From NCBI RefSeq assembly GCF_000298315.2, contig NZ_AEYE02000021.1:1-64000 (forward strand): 64,000 nt of DNA. Direction: 5' to 3'. This stretch comes from Rhizobium grahamii CCGE 502. Lineage in GTDB: Bacteria > Pseudomonadota > Alphaproteobacteria > Rhizobiales > Rhizobiaceae. Below, in pieces: positions 16,928 through 26,852 of this stretch. Every line of letters starts with the position of its first letter. Within the stretch, counting starts at the first letter, position 1. The notes under the pieces were generated by a model. That model did no database searches. It was not told the origin of the DNA and saw nothing but the letters and a program-made list of their open reading frames with translations. The position numbers and the translations under genes were made by a program.

Positions 16928-18477
16928 TGCTCATGGACCCCGTGTCCTTCCTCCTTGTCGACGATCTCGAAGAGAACCTCATCTCGCTGGAGGCGCTCCT
17001 ACGTCGCGAGGGTTTGAAACTCCTGAAAGCACGCTCGGGTGACGAGGCTCTGGAGCTCCTCCTGAAGCATGATGTAGCGCTTGCTCTCATAGACGTGCAG
17101 ATGCCCGGAATGAACGGCTTCGAGCTCGCCGAGTTGATGCGAGGCAATGAGCGTTCGCGTCGTGTTCCGATCATGTTCGTTACCGCAGGTAGCCCTGATG
17201 GCACCTGGCGTTTCCAGGGATACGAAGCTGGCGCCGTCGACTTTATCCAGAAGCCGATCGAAACCGACATTCTCCGCAGCAAGGCGGACGTTTTCTTCGA
17301 GCTCTATCGGCAGCGCCAGCAGCTGGCAATGCAACGGGACGAACTCGAGGCACGGGCGAAAGCCCTGAAGGAGGCTGACCAAAGGAAAGACATCTTTCTT
17401 GCGACACTGGCTCATGAACTGCGCAACCCCCTCACCCCTTTGCGACATGGGCTCGACGTTCTGAAGAGAAACCCAGCCAGTACCGAGGCCGATAGGATCC
17501 GTGCTACCATGGATCGCCAGCTCTCCCACCTCGTGCGGTTGATCGATGACCTTCTCGACGTCTCTCGCGTGAGCCAGGGCAAGATCGAACTTCGCAAGGA
17601 GCCCGTCAAGGTTCAGGACGTTCTCAACGCCGCAGTGGAGGCAAGCCGCCCCGCAATTGACGCGGCGAAACATGCCCTCAGCACCGATCTGCCTAGCGAG
17701 CCGATCTGGGTAGAGGGCGATCCCGCGCGCCTTTCGCAAGTTGTCGCCAACCTGTTGAACAATGCAACCAAATACACGCCTGATAACGGACAGATCGCAA
17801 TATCCGCGCATGCCGATGGAACAGATGCCGTCATCACGGTGTCCGACACCGGTATCGGCATTCCCGACGACATGCGATCGAAGGTGTTCCAGCTTTTCAC
17901 GCAGGTGGATGATCACCTGAACAGGTCTCAGGGCGGCCTTGGTATCGGTCTATCGCTTGTGCAGCAGCTCGTGACCTTGCACGGCGGTCATATTGTGGCG
18001 ACAGCTGCTCCGGTCGGCAACGGAACCTCATTTATCGTTCGCCTTCCTCTCGTTGCCGCGCCGTTTGAAACTTCGGCGACCCTATGCGGACCATCCAGCG
18101 GCACAGTTTTGGAGAGCGCGCTTAAAGTTCTCGTAGTGGACGACAACGTGGACGTCGCTCGGGTCGTGGGCTGGATGCTGGAGGAGGTCGGGCATGAGTA
18201 TCACCTCGTTCACGACGGTAGGGAGGCTCTACAGGAAGCGCGCCGGTTTCACCCCGACGTCGTGCTGCTCGACATCGGCCTACCGCATATGGACGGCTAC
18301 GAGGTGTGTCGGGCTTTTCGAGCCGACCACGAGTTCAAGGACATACCCATTGTGGCGCAAACGGGCTGGGGCCAAAGCAAGGATAAGGCACTCGCCGCCG
18401 CCGCCGGCTTCAACCACCATCTCACGAAACCCGTGAATCTGGAGGAGCTCAGCGGAGTTCTCGCTTCTATCACTTAG
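16927..18477 (+). CDS. Soluble hybrid histidine kinase REC-HisKA-HATPase-REC
   Basis: A 516-residue cytoplasmic kinase without membrane segments. The N-terminal receiver (7-125) has D56 in LIDVQMPGMNG. A short coiled coil leads to H163 in LAHELRNPL. The ATPase domain carries NLLNNATKYT, DTGIGIP and GGLGIGLSL. The C-terminal receiver has its aspartate in VLLDIGLPHMDG. ATG at 16927 shares one base with the cheB stop (TAATG); ATG at 16933 is possible. The receiver-first layout suggests it takes phosphate from the CHASE3 kinase encoded upstream and relays it onward. No separate output regulator is encoded nearby. Confidence 0.92.
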   Translation: MLMDPVSFLLVDDLEENLISLEALLRREGLKLLKARSGDEALELLLKHDVALALIDVQMPGMNGFELAELMRGNERSRRVPIMFVTAGSPDGTWRFQGYEAGAVDFIQKPIETDILRSKADVFFELYRQRQQLAMQRDELEARAKALKEADQRKDIFLATLAHELRNPLTPLRHGLDVLKRNPASTEADRIRATMDRQLSHLVRLIDDLLDVSRVSQGKIELRKEPVKVQDVLNAAVEASRPAIDAAKHALSTDLPSEPIWVEGDPARLSQVVANLLNNATKYTPDNGQIAISAHADGTDAVITVSDTGIGIPDDMRSKVFQLFTQVDDHLNRSQGGLGIGLSLVQQLVTLHGGHIVATAAPVGNGTSFIVRLPLVAAPFETSATLCGPSSGTVLESALKVLVVDDNVDVARVVGWMLEEVGHEYHLVHDGREALQEARRFHPDVVLLDIGLPHMDGYEVCRAFRADHEFKDIPIVAQTGWGQSKDKALAAAAGFNHHLTKPVNLEELSGVLASIT

Positions 18478-18989
18478 GGATCATACCAAATTGGGGCAAC
18501 CTCAAAATCGGTCATCGCCCGGGACAGGTTCCCTGAAGTTGATGCTTCTAAAAGCAATCTTTTCAACAGAGCACGCAAGCCTGGCTGGCCCGCCTCGATC
18601 GCGGCGTCATTGATCAGAAACCACCTGGTTTCCCGCGTCTTGTATTCGGGGAACGTGTCCGCGACCGACGTGACATGCAAGATGTGCGAGGTGACCTTGT
18701 ATCGCTGCATGTCGGCGCCCTTGAAGTAGGTGAAATCACCGAAAGGTCGCACCGACACCTTCCCCCGTATCCCGGCCTCCTCGAACGCTTCTCGTTCTGC
18801 GGCCGCGTACGTCGTTTCGCTTCCCTCGATATGACCTTTTGGCAGCCCCCACCGGCCGTTTCGCTTGCTGCCAACGAGCAGGATCTCGACGTCTTGTCCC
18901 GTGCGCCGGAGGCAGACTGCGCCAGCCTGTGGAATGTCTGGGAGGCGGTGCCGCAAAACGGATTGAAACTCCGGAGTGTGCTCCAACAT
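18474..18989 (-). CDS. Nudix hydrolase
   Basis: A 171-residue protein with a complete Nudix box from G52 to I74: G52, E58, R66-E67, E70-E71 and G73 all fit the GX5EX7REUXEEXGU pattern. Nudix enzymes cleave nucleoside diphosphates linked to another group with magnesium; the substrate cannot be read here. The general shape resembles diadenosine- or inositol-polyphosphate hydrolases. ATG at 18989 follows AAGGAG at good spacing. Its stop overlaps the 3' end of the convergent kinase gene by four bases. A related, broken Nudix gene lies just upstream. Confidence 0.9.
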   Translation of the reverse strand: MLEHTPEFQSVLRHRLPDIPQAGAVCLRRTGQDVEILLVGSKRNGRWGLPKGHIEGSETTYAAAEREAFEEAGIRGKVSVRPFGDFTYFKGADMQRYKVTSHILHVTSVADTFPEYKTRETRWFLINDAAIEAGQPGLRALLKRLLLEASTSGNLSRAMTDFEVAPIWYDP

Positions 18990-19178
18990 GGCATCTCCTT
19001 TGACGTGGCTATCAATAGCGTCGGGGAGCCGACATCCACACCGTTGCGTCTGGCGTGTTTATCGAAAAAGGCCCACGATAACCAGATACGAAAAGTTGAA
19101 CTATTTGCCGGCTACAAACGTTGGAAGTCGGCAATCGTACCGTGTGGTGGCGGAAAACTGCCCGGATACCGGCGCGTT

Positions 19179-19630
19179 TCATGAGACGGACAGCAAAAGC
19201 TGTTTCAGGTCCGGCTCCCTGACGCAGTTTGCGGCTTCGGCCGGCCTCATCCAGGCTACATGGCGCTCTGCCATCTCTGGGAACTGCTTTTTCCGTCGTT
19301 GAACTTTCAACATGTGCACAGCGACGACAACCTCAACCTCGCGGCGGTCGTCGAGCACCTTCGCATGCCGGAAATGGTCATACAGCTTTCGCTTGACCTT
19401 CCCGATCACACCCTCTTCTTCCCAAGCCTCCCTTTCCGCCGTTCTGTGAGAGGAAAGGCCAGGGATCGGCCATCCCTTTGGGATCGTCCAGCGTTTGGAT
19501 TCGCGTGTCGTGATAAGCAGTAATCCGGCCCATCCGGCGTGTCACGCACGCAGAGCGCCCCGACCTGCATCAGGAGATCCGACTGGCCCTCAGTCGCCTC
19601 GAATGTTCGGTCCTCAAACAGGTGTATCAA
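19179..19630 (-). pseudogene. Frameshifted Nudix hydrolase gene
   Basis: Two minus-strand frames join into one Nudix protein. The first (from 19630) reads MQVGALCVRDTPDGPDY and then loses sense; the second continues LITTRESKRWTIPKGWPIPG, passes the Nudix box (G, then REAWEEEG) and ends at 19179 with AANCVREPDLKQLLLSVS. A single-base shift near 19520 explains the switch. The remainder is intact, so the break is recent or a sequencing error. It is a diverged relative of the intact Nudix gene next to it. Confidence 0.8.
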
Positions 19631-20026
19631 TGGACGCCCTTCGATACATCTCGGAGCCCGGGTCCGCGGTTGTGTCTAAGCGCTAGGATCAGTGATCGAT
19701 GGCGTTGCGTGGCCGTGGCTGGACGGGAACTTCCGGATTCGCGGGTGAATCCCCGAGCGACACGGAGTGACAGCACTGCAGTGATTAACCTGCAATTTTA
19801 AACATCAGCCATGACGGTGAGATGACTGATACCAACCGGCACCATGCGAGAAGCGCCCCCAGGCATGTGCGGCCCGATGCGATTGCTCAAGGGGGCGGCA
19901 CATCAAGGCAGGCAGGAGGCTGGTGTGAACGGCTGTCAGAGCAACCGCTTCCTTTGTGTCCGGTAGGCTCACTATGTTGAGCCGGAACCACACTTAACGA
20001 TTTATTAATTAGTGCTTGCTAAAACT
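19631..20026. other. Intergenic stretch without a recognised gene
   Basis: No credible frame. A small inverted repeat GGCTCA/TGAGCC lies near 19966-19983. The right end probably contains the promoter of the candidate RNA at 20027. Confidence 0.4.
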
Positions 20027-20089
20027 CGCTTCGGAACTACCTCCCAGTTCCATGTGGCGAAAACTGGCCCGCCTCGGCGGGTCTCTTTT
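20027..20089 (+). ncRNA. Candidate small RNA exposing an anti-Shine-Dalgarno loop
   Basis: GGAACT (20033-20038) pairs with AGTTCC (20046-20051), leaving the seven-base loop ACCTCCC, complementary to ribosome-binding sites. A second stem, CCCGC (20068-20072) with GCGGG (20077-20081) and a CTCG tetraloop, is followed by TCTCTTTT. An alternative pairing, CCAGTT (20044-20049) with AACTGG (20062-20067), is mutually exclusive with the first stem. The layout matches known rhizobial trans-acting RNAs with CU-rich loops, such as the MmgR/alpha-r8 type, but identity is not proven. An A/T-rich stretch upstream (GCTAAAA at 20018) could be the -10. Confidence 0.55.
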
Positions 20090-20371
20090 AGAAGCTGCTG
20101 CCGTCAAATGTGGCGACCTATTGTTCGATCGACACGTTGATCCTGGAGCCTACCCCAGCCCCTCTTGGATCAATGAGCATCTGGCCGGAGACCAAAACGG
20201 AGTTTCTCCGGCCGGATGCGTGGCGCTTGATGTGTGGATCCACTCCCGCCTCGCCGTTAGGCTGCTACTTCTCGAGATGGGGCGTTGCAACACCAGCGTC
20301 GGCATCTCTGCACAACCATCCTTCATCCATTAAGGCGGTTCGGTATCGCTAGCGGTGGAAGCAAGTATTGT

Positions 20372-20632
20372 TCAATGGCGCGCGCTTGAGGACGGCGCAT
20401 TGCCGATGGAAAAGGCCGATCCGACATGGGTTCGGATCAAATACCCGGTGATTTCAGTTTCGCTGATGCCTATGGAGCAAAGCCTTATTGCGTCGTCACA
20501 TAGCAACTCCGCAATTTTCTCATCGAAGGGTGTGACATAAAAGCGGAACCATGCGGCAACAGCCTCCACGACAATCGAGTTCTCGCTGTTGCTCATATCA
20601 CCGTCGTTGTCCCGGCCTCTTCCGTGCTTCAT
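20372..20632 (-). CDS. Small hypothetical protein
   Basis: An 86-residue acidic protein. The core reads AAWFRFYVTPFDEKIAELLC, then DDAIRLCSIGISETEITGYL. This resembles the product at 36702-36938 in the placement of a W-aromatic-basic start, LC..AI.L..G and E.E.T..LI, so the two may be paralogues. GACAGGAGAGAG precedes the ATG at 20632; an internal ATG at 20596 is possible. Function unknown. It is divergent from the Ku gene at 20710. Confidence 0.5.
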   Translation of the reverse strand: MKHGRGRDNDGDMSNSENSIVVEAVAAWFRFYVTPFDEKIAELLCDDAIRLCSIGISETEITGYLIRTHVGSAFSIGNAPSSSARH

Positions 20633-20709
20633 CGACCAATCTCTCTCCTGTCTCGGAACGAAAGGCTCAACATTAAGTTACGCGTAAAGTTCCAGAGGGA
20701 GTTTTGACC

Positions 20710-21606
20710 ATGGCCGCTAATCGTGCCCAGTGGAAAGGACACATCAAAATCGGCGAGATCAGCTGCGCTGTCGGGTTGTACACGGCCGCCTCAACGTCTG
20801 AGCGCATCTCATTCCATACGATCAACAAGGCGACCGGCAATCGCGTACGCCGCGAATTTATCGACAGCGAGACCGACAAGGTCGTCGAGCGCGAAGATCA
20901 GGTCAAAGGATTTGAAACCACCGCCGGCGACTACATCATGATTGATCCGGAAGAGGTGGCGGCCGTCATTCCTGAATCGGACAAAACGCTTGATCTCGAA
21001 GCATTTATACCCTGCTCAGAGGTAGATGACCTATATTTTGACAAGCCCTATTACCTTGTTCCGTCGGATGATGTCTCCGAAGAGCCTTTCGCCGCGCTCC
21101 GTGACGCCATGATCAAATCGGATGTTGTGGCGATCTCACGCACGGTACTGTTCCGCCGGATGCGGACGGTTCTCATCCGCGCCCACGATCGGGGAATGAT
21201 CGCGACCACCCTCAATTTCGATTATGAGGTTCGGCCATCCGATCAAGCATTCAAAGACATACCGGACATAAAGGTCGAGGACGAAATGCTCGATCTTGCC
21301 AAGCATATCATCGAGACTAAAAAAGGGGATTTCGACCCGTCCACGTTCGATGACCGTTACGAAAATGCTGTAGCCGAACTGGTGAAAGCGAAAGCCGAGG
21401 GGCGTGCCCTTCCGAAAGCCAAGCCTATCCAGGTCTCCAAGCCCAATGAACTTCTGAAAGCGCTGCGCGAAAGCGCGGGCTTCGGCGGTGCGAAATCCGG
21501 CGGAGCAAAGCGCAAAACGAAAGCTGCAAATGCCAACGCCAGCAAGTCTGGAAAGACCGCAGCTTCGAAGTCTGCTGCGAAAGCCACGCGCAAGAAGGCG
21601 AGTTAG
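20710..21606 (+). CDS. ku: Ku protein (non-homologous end joining), copy 1
   Basis: A 298-residue bacterial Ku. It starts AANRAQWKGHIKIGEISCAV and has the ring-forming core FHTINKATGNRVRREFID, followed by VKGFETTAGDYIMIDPEEV. Ku binds DNA ends as a homodimer and recruits LigD. The C-terminal tail (about 245-298) is lysine/alanine-rich and probably contacts DNA. ATG at 20710 follows AGAGGGAG. A second Ku gene lies 11 bases downstream; no ligD is in the window. Rhizobia often have several ku genes, so partner choice cannot be inferred here. Confidence 0.93.
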   Translation: MAANRAQWKGHIKIGEISCAVGLYTAASTSERISFHTINKATGNRVRREFIDSETDKVVEREDQVKGFETTAGDYIMIDPEEVAAVIPESDKTLDLEAFIPCSEVDDLYFDKPYYLVPSDDVSEEPFAALRDAMIKSDVVAISRTVLFRRMRTVLIRAHDRGMIATTLNFDYEVRPSDQAFKDIPDIKVEDEMLDLAKHIIETKKGDFDPSTFDDRYENAVAELVKAKAEGRALPKAKPIQVSKPNELLKALRESAGFGGAKSGGAKRKTKAANANASKSGKTAASKSAAKATRKKAS

Positions 21607-21617
21607 GGAGAACATCA

Positions 21618-22436
21618 ATGGCAGCGCGCCGCCCGTACTGGAAGGGTTACCTGAAACTATCCCTCGTCACATGCCCGGTCGATCTGACACCTGCGACGTC
21701 CGAGAGCGAAAAAGTGCGGTTCCACACGCTCAACAAGCAAACCGGTCATCGTGTTGTTTCCCGATATGTCGATTCCGTGACCGGCAAGCCGGTCACAGAG
21801 GAGAACGAAGCCAAAGGCTATGTACGAGGTGAGAACGACTATGTGCTCCTGACAGATGAGGAGCTCGAGTCTGTTTCGCTCGATACGGTCAGGACGATAG
21901 ACATCGAGACATTTGTTCCTAGGGAAAGCATCGAGTGGATCTATCTGGATACCCCCCACTACATGGTACCCAATGACAAGATAGGGAATGAAGCCTTCGC
22001 CGTTATCCGCGAAGCCATGAAGGCGGAAGGGGTGGTTGGCGTTTCCCGGGTAGTGATCGGACGCCGCGAACGGGCCATTGTCCTGGAACCGCGCGGCAAT
22101 GGCATCGTTGTCTGGACGCTTCGATTTGGCGATGAAGTCCGACCTGAGGCGGCCTATTTCCAGGATATAGACAAAAAGGCCGAAGCAAAAACCGTTGCCT
22201 CCATCCAGAAGATGATCAAGCCGCGAACTGAGAATTGGTCGCCCTCGATGGTCACCGATCCCATTCAGGAAAGTCTGCTGAAGCTCATCGCCTCTAAAAA
22301 GAAGGCAACGAAGAAGACAGCCCCGGTGAAAGGCAAGAAAGAGGGCGACACCCAACCTTCCAACGTCATCAATATCATGGACGCCCTGAAAAGAAGCGTG
22401 CAGGCCGACCTGAAGGGGAGAAAGAGATCGGATTGA
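21618..22436 (+). CDS. ku: Ku protein (non-homologous end joining), copy 2
   Basis: A 272-residue Ku starting AARRPYWKGYLKLSLVTCPV, with core FHTLNKQTGHRVVSRYVDSV and AKGYVRGENDYVLLTDEEL. It is clearly homologous to the preceding gene but diverged, with a shorter basic tail (KKKATKKTAPVKGKKEG). A ribosome site AGGGAG lies upstream of the ATG. The tandem arrangement suggests co-expression and perhaps a heterodimer; the latter is inference. Confidence 0.93.
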   Translation: MAARRPYWKGYLKLSLVTCPVDLTPATSESEKVRFHTLNKQTGHRVVSRYVDSVTGKPVTEENEAKGYVRGENDYVLLTDEELESVSLDTVRTIDIETFVPRESIEWIYLDTPHYMVPNDKIGNEAFAVIREAMKAEGVVGVSRVVIGRRERAIVLEPRGNGIVVWTLRFGDEVRPEAAYFQDIDKKAEAKTVASIQKMIKPRTENWSPSMVTDPIQESLLKLIASKKKATKKTAPVKGKKEGDTQPSNVINIMDALKRSVQADLKGRKRSD

Positions 22437-22545
22437 ACCAGCGATCTCTATCTGTTGCGAGCATACATCGCTATAGGACGAGGTCCAATGAAATCTCGCT
22501 TGCCCACCATTTGCCCACTAGGGGAGAGATCCTCGACGATAGGTC

Positions 22546-23406
22546 CTAAACGCCGTGAGTTCCATCATAGCCGTTGACCTGCGATGGAATCCAACCCTCT
22601 GGCAGGCTCGACGGGCGATAGACTTCGACTTCAAGCGGAAAGCAGGCGGCAGCATCTGAAGAATGCTCAGTCGAGCAATCACCGCCTGGACAGGCGGACA
22701 TACACGCGAGCAGATCTATTTCTGCGAAGAACTCCAGGTAGTCGCCAGGGCGCACCGGGCTCGCCTTCATGAAGTACTGGCCCGTGTCCCGGGTAAAACC
22801 GGTGCACATGAAGACGTTCAGCACATCGTGGATGTGTGTCGACGCTTCGTCCAAGGGCATTCCCGTTTCCTCAGCAAAGGCCCGTGTCAGATTTGAATGA
22901 CAGCAGTGATGATACTGTCCCCCTTCGCTTAGAAGGTTATACGTATAGGGATCGCAGCGCGTACCAATTACGTCGTGCACCGAGCCCCCAAACGCGTCGA
23001 AGCCATACCAGTCAAGCGTATCATGGGTGATCGTAGCGATTGGCCTGAGATAAGGCATATTCGAGAACAGCTGGTCGCCAAGCCCAACATGGGTCCCGTT
23101 CAAGGCGCGGGTTTTGCCCGTATAAAGCCGCTCATTGATGTTGTTGGCATTGAACAGATTGAGATCACCGACCTGCGCACCCTCGCTGCAGACTATGCGA
23201 CAGAAATACCCTGTCGGCACCGTCCAGCATGCCGCATCTCGCGCCGGAACCGTCACGCGCTTCACAAGCCTAAGATCGGCCCGCAAGGCCCGGTAGCCCT
23301 TGAGATCGGGACGTCGCAGGGCTTGCACCGGATAGCAGAGCACAGGAGCAATCCCCCTGCGCTCAGCGGCATCTGGGGGGGCGTCAGTGATGGGTTGAGG
23401 CTTCAT
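22546..23406 (-). CDS. DUF1989 / urea carboxylase-associated family protein
   Basis: A 286-residue DUF1989 protein. Family-like stretches are GAQVGDLNLFNANNINERLY, LGDQLFSNMPYLRPIATIT, HHCCHSNL and CTGFTRDTGQYF. Relatives sit beside urea/guanidine carboxylases; members of the family form carboxyguanidine deiminase. Here it is the last gene of a biotin-dependent carboxylase operon. ATG at 23406 follows GGGAGAGGA; an in-frame ATG at 23439 is less well placed. It may deaminate or hydrolyse the carboxylated product, but no substrate can be read from the sequence. Confidence 0.85.
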   Translation of the reverse strand: MKPQPITDAPPDAAERRGIAPVLCYPVQALRRPDLKGYRALRADLRLVKRVTVPARDAACWTVPTGYFCRIVCSEGAQVGDLNLFNANNINERLYTGKTRALNGTHVGLGDQLFSNMPYLRPIATITHDTLDWYGFDAFGGSVHDVIGTRCDPYTYNLLSEGGQYHHCCHSNLTRAFAEETGMPLDEASTHIHDVLNVFMCTGFTRDTGQYFMKASPVRPGDYLEFFAEIDLLACMSACPGGDCSTEHSSDAAACFPLEVEVYRPSSLPEGWIPSQVNGYDGTHGV

Positions 23407-23500
23407 CCCAGTCCTCTCCCTAGTGTTGTTGGAGGACATCTACCCATAACCGTGGCCGGTTTCAACCGACTCTTTTGCCCCAGCGTTACATTCACCGACG

Positions 23501-25213
23501 TCACCGGATCGTCGCCAGCTTGGCGCCGACGCCAAGGACCGCGTCGATCTCGGCGATAAGACTGATACGCCCGGACCGTGGTGCAGAAATCCGCGTTTCC
23601 ATTTTCATAGCCTCCACGATCGCAACGACATCGCCTTCATTGACATCAGCACCATCATCGACAAGCCACTGACGAAGCGTGCCGGGAATGGGGGTCGTGA
23701 CCGCTCCTTCGCTGACACGAGCCGTTTCGCCAGCCGGTTTGATCGCAGCGGCGCCAGAGGCCGAAAACAGGCCAGCTGGTAAACCGAGTTCATGGCGCTT
23801 GCCGTCGATCTCGAGAAAGCTGCGGATGAGGCCGCCCTCAACAGGGTCGACACGTGGTGCGGGCAGGACCCCGGCAAACTCCGTTTCAATCCAGTTTGTG
23901 GAGATCCTGAACCCATCCTCACCTGTGAAGTCACGCTCGTTGACAACTGCGCGGTGAAACGGCAGAACCGAGGCAACTCCCTCAATATGAAACTCGGCCA
24001 GTGCACGGCGTGCACGCTCAAGCGCCTGGGTGCGCGATGATCCGGTCACGATGAGCTTCGCCATCATGGAATCGTAAAGGTCCGGAATTTCGGAGCCTGC
24101 TTCGACGCCTGTATCCAGGCGAATGCCAATGCCCGACGGGGCTCGAAAGCCGGTGATCAGGCCTGGTGTCGGCAGGAACCCTCTTCCAGGATCCTCGGCA
24201 TTGATACGGAATTCAAACGCGTGGCCGCGCGGTTGCGGTGTTTCTGTGACAGAGAGCGGCAGCCCGTCGGCGATGCGTAGCTGTTCGACCACGATGTCAA
24301 TGCCCGTCGTCTCCTCGGTCACGGGATGTTCGACCTGGAGGCGGGTATTGACCTCGAGAAACGAAATGACGCCATCTTGCGACAACAGGAACTCGACGGT
24401 ACCAGCCCCGCAGTATCCGACCTCGGCACAAATCGCCCTGGCGGCCTCATGAATGCGGTTGCGCTGCTCCTCGGTGATGAAGGGCGCAGGTGCTTCCTCG
24501 ACAAGCTTCTGATTGCGACGCTGCAACGTGCAGTCCCGCGTCCCGAGTACAACTGTGTTGCCATGGGTGTCGGCGATCACCTGCGCCTCGATGTGGCGCG
24601 GTTTCTCGAGGAATTGCTCGCCATAGCATTCGCCACGGCCAAAAGCTTCGGTCGCCTCACGAACGGCGGAACTGAAAAGCTCGCCAACCTCATCGAGCCG
24701 GCGAGCGACTTTCATCCCACGACCGCCACCGCCAAACGCTGCCTTAATGGCAAGAGGTAGGCCGACTTCGCCTGCAAAGGCGACCGCGTCGGCCGCGGAA
24801 GCAATCGGGCCCTTCGATCCCATGACCAGCGGCGCGCCGACCTTTTCGGCAACGCGCCGTGCCTCGACCTTGTCACCAAGAGCTGCGATGACCTCAGGTG
24901 AGGGACCGACCCATGTCAGCCCGGCATCGATCACAGCGCTTGCGAATTCGGAACGTTCCGACAAGAACCCATAGCCCGGATGGACGGCATCCGCGCCTGA
25001 GCGCCTTGCAACCTCAAGGATACGCCCGATATGCAAATAGGTCTCTGCTGGACGGCCAGAACCCAGGCCATAGGCTTCGTCAGCGAGTTCTGCGTGCAGC
25101 GCGTTGGCATCCGCATCAGAATAAATGGCGACCGAAGCGATGCCATAGTCGCGCGCTGCGCGAATGATGCGGACGGCGATTTCACCTCGATTGGCGATCA
25201 GCAGCTTTTTCAT
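23501..25213 (-). CDS. Biotin carboxylase fused to biotin carboxyl carrier domain
   Basis: A 570-residue AccC-like biotin carboxylase ([23 protein letters not shown]-grasp with [31 protein letters not shown]) followed by a biotinyl domain with the biotin-accepting lysine K537 in EAMKM. It charges biotin with bicarbonate using ATP. ATG at 25213 lies five bases downstream of the PxpBC stop. The matching carboxyltransferase is most likely the KipI/KipA-type fusion encoded just upstream, making a two-protein equivalent of urea carboxylase. General acetyl-CoA carboxylase function is unlikely in this operon. Confidence 0.9.
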   Translation of the reverse strand: MKKLLIANRGEIAVRIIRAARDYGIASVAIYSDADANALHAELADEAYGLGSGRPAETYLHIGRILEVARRSGADAVHPGYGFLSERSEFASAVIDAGLTWVGPSPEVIAALGDKVEARRVAEKVGAPLVMGSKGPIASAADAVAFAGEVGLPLAIKAAFGGGGRGMKVARRLDEVGELFSSAVREATEAFGRGECYGEQFLEKPRHIEAQVIADTHGNTVVLGTRDCTLQRRNQKLVEEAPAPFITEEQRNRIHEAARAICAEVGYCGAGTVEFLLSQDGVISFLEVNTRLQVEHPVTEETTGIDIVVEQLRIADGLPLSVTETPQPRGHAFEFRINAEDPGRGFLPTPGLITGFRAPSGIGIRLDTGVEAGSEIPDLYDSMMAKLIVTGSSRTQALERARRALAEFHIEGVASVLPFHRAVVNERDFTGEDGFRISTNWIETEFAGVLPAPRVDPVEGGLIRSFLEIDGKRHELGLPAGLFSASGAAAIKPAGETARVSEGAVTTPIPGTLRQWLVDDGADVNEGDVVAIVEAMKMETRISAPRSGRISLIAEIDAVLGVGAKLATIR

Positions 25214-25217
25214 CAAA

Positions 25218-26852
25218 TCAGTCTTCCTGTGGGATCGAAGCGACCGGGGCAAGTGGTTCTGCCACCCTCACCTGTGGATCGAAGGCGGCAATCAGCTTGA
25301 AGCGGATTCGCGCCCCGATCGGGATCTGGCCAGCAAGATCCAGATGGTGGCCGGCCACGACACCGATAACGGGATAGCCGCCGGTTAGCGGATGGTCGGC
25401 CAGGAAAAGAACCGGTTGGCCATCGGCAGGAACCTGGATAGCGCCGAGCACGGTGCCTTCGGAAGGAAGTTCTTTTTGAACACTTCTCTCGATAGGAGAG
25501 CTTCCGGACAGCCGCATGCCGATGCGGCTCGAGTGTGGCGTGACGTGCCACTCCTGCGTCTGCAGCGTTTCAATTCCCGCCAGCGTGAACCAGTCAGTCC
25601 GCGGCCCGGGAATGACGTCAAGCTCGACCACGTCACCCGCACGCGGCAGGTCATAAGGTTCTAGCGGGATCGGGTCGACGGCAGAGGCCAGCTTTGCAGC
25701 TGGAACCAGAAGACTGCCCGCCTGGATGACTTCTGGCCCAACCTTTGCCAGCGTATCGGTTGCGGCGGAGCCAAGCACCCGCTCGACCACAAAACCTCCA
25801 CGAAGCGCAAGATAGCTTCGCATCCCGGCGGACGGAACACCCATGGACAACTCGTCTCCCGCGTCGAGCGCAAAGGCGCGGGCAAATGGCGCTTTGACCT
25901 CGCTTCCAGCTTGCGTTCGGATCGTCAGGGAGCAAGGGGCACCAGTCACCGCGACGGTCACTGCCCGGTCCGCCTGAAGGGCGAATCCGCCAAGGGTCAC
26001 TTCGATGACAGCTTCGTCGCGAGAATTACCGAGAAGAAGATTGGCAGCCTGCATTGCACCGCGGTCGACGGCCCCGGATTCCGAAACGCCCTGGCTTGAC
26101 CGGCCCCTTCGACCAAGATCCTGATAGAGGGTGGGGCGATCCGACCGTGTCGCGCGAAGGCCCTCCGTTGCGAGCGGAGGCGCGGGTGTCGTCTGGCCTT
26201 CCCCCGAATTCAAGGCAATGGCCGCGCTCTCAGGCAGATTCCGAAATCGGACGCGATCGCCTGGCGCCAGCAGGGCCGGGCGGTCACGCGTGGTGTCCCA
26301 CATTTTCAGAGACGTCGATCCAAGCAACTGCCAGCCTCCAGGACTGTCGGACGGGTAGATCCCGCCAAACTTTCCAGCCAATGCCACCGACCCGGCAGGG
26401 ACCCTTACACGCGGGCTCTTGCGTCGCGGCACATCAAAGCCCTCGTCATCGCAGGTCATGTAGGCAAAGCCGGGAGCAAAACCGGTGAAGGCGACCGTAT
26501 ACGTCGCGTCTGTGTGCCGGCGGATAACCTCTTCCACCGACCAGCCAAGCAGCTTCGCCACCTCCTCGAGGTCAGCACCATCATAAGTTACCGGGATTTC
26601 AAACAGACCGCCCTGCCGGACACTGCGCTTCGACAGATCCATTCGCGAAATCGAATTCGTCAATGTCGGGCGATCGGCCAGAAACGGATCGAACTTTATC
26701 ATCACGGTGCGCGCTGCAGGAATTGCCTCTACCACACCATGAAGCGGTGTGGCGAGAAGCGCATCGAGGAGCGTCAAGGTCGCGTCGAGATCCTCGAGCT
26801 CGACGAGAAAGCTGTCGCTGCCAGCAGGAAGAAAGCGGAACAGTTCACCCAT
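25218..26852 (-). CDS. PxpB-PxpC fusion (KipI-KipA / allophanate-hydrolase-subunit-like carboxyltransferase)
   Basis: A 544-residue fusion. Residues 1-225 match the KipI/PxpB domain ([10 protein letters not shown], then [20 protein letters not shown]). Residues 230-540 match the KipA/PxpC domain ([59 protein letters not shown]). In 5-oxoprolinase these domains act with PxpA to open 5-oxoproline using ATP; the same fold is the carboxyltransferase of urea carboxylase. Its ATG overlaps the pxpA 3' end by eight bases. Either role fits; the adjacent biotin enzyme favours carboxyl transfer. Confidence 0.88.
   Translation of the reverse strand: MGELFRFLPAGSDSFLVELEDLDATLTLLDALLATPLHGVVEAIPAARTVMIKFDPFLADRPTLTNSISRMDLSKRSVRQGGLFEIPVTYDGADLEEVAKLLGWSVEEVIRRHTDATYTVAFTGFAPGFAYMTCDDEGFDVPRRKSPRVRVPAGSVALAGKFGGIYPSDSPGGWQLLGSTSLKMWDTTRDRPALLAPGDRVRFRNLPESAAIALNSGEGQTTPAPPLATEGLRATRSDRPTLYQDLGRRGRSSQGVSESGAVDRGAMQAANLLLGNSRDEAVIEVTLGGFALQADRAVTVAVTGAPCSLTIRTQAGSEVKAPFARAFALDAGDELSMGVPSAGMRSYLALRGGFVVERVLGSAATDTLAKVGPEVIQAGSLLVPAAKLASAVDPIPLEPYDLPRAGDVVELDVIPGPRTDWFTLAGIETLQTQEWHVTPHSSRIGMRLSGSSPIERSVQKELPSEGTVLGAIQVPADGQPVLFLADHPLTGGYPVIGVVAGHHLDLAGQIPIGARIRFKLIAAFDPQVRVAEPLAPVASIPQED

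Noticed and set aside
20183-20213. GGCCGGAGA/TCTCCGGCC hairpin as a terminator
   Set aside because: The nine-base stem is perfect, but no T-run follows on either side, so termination is not supported.
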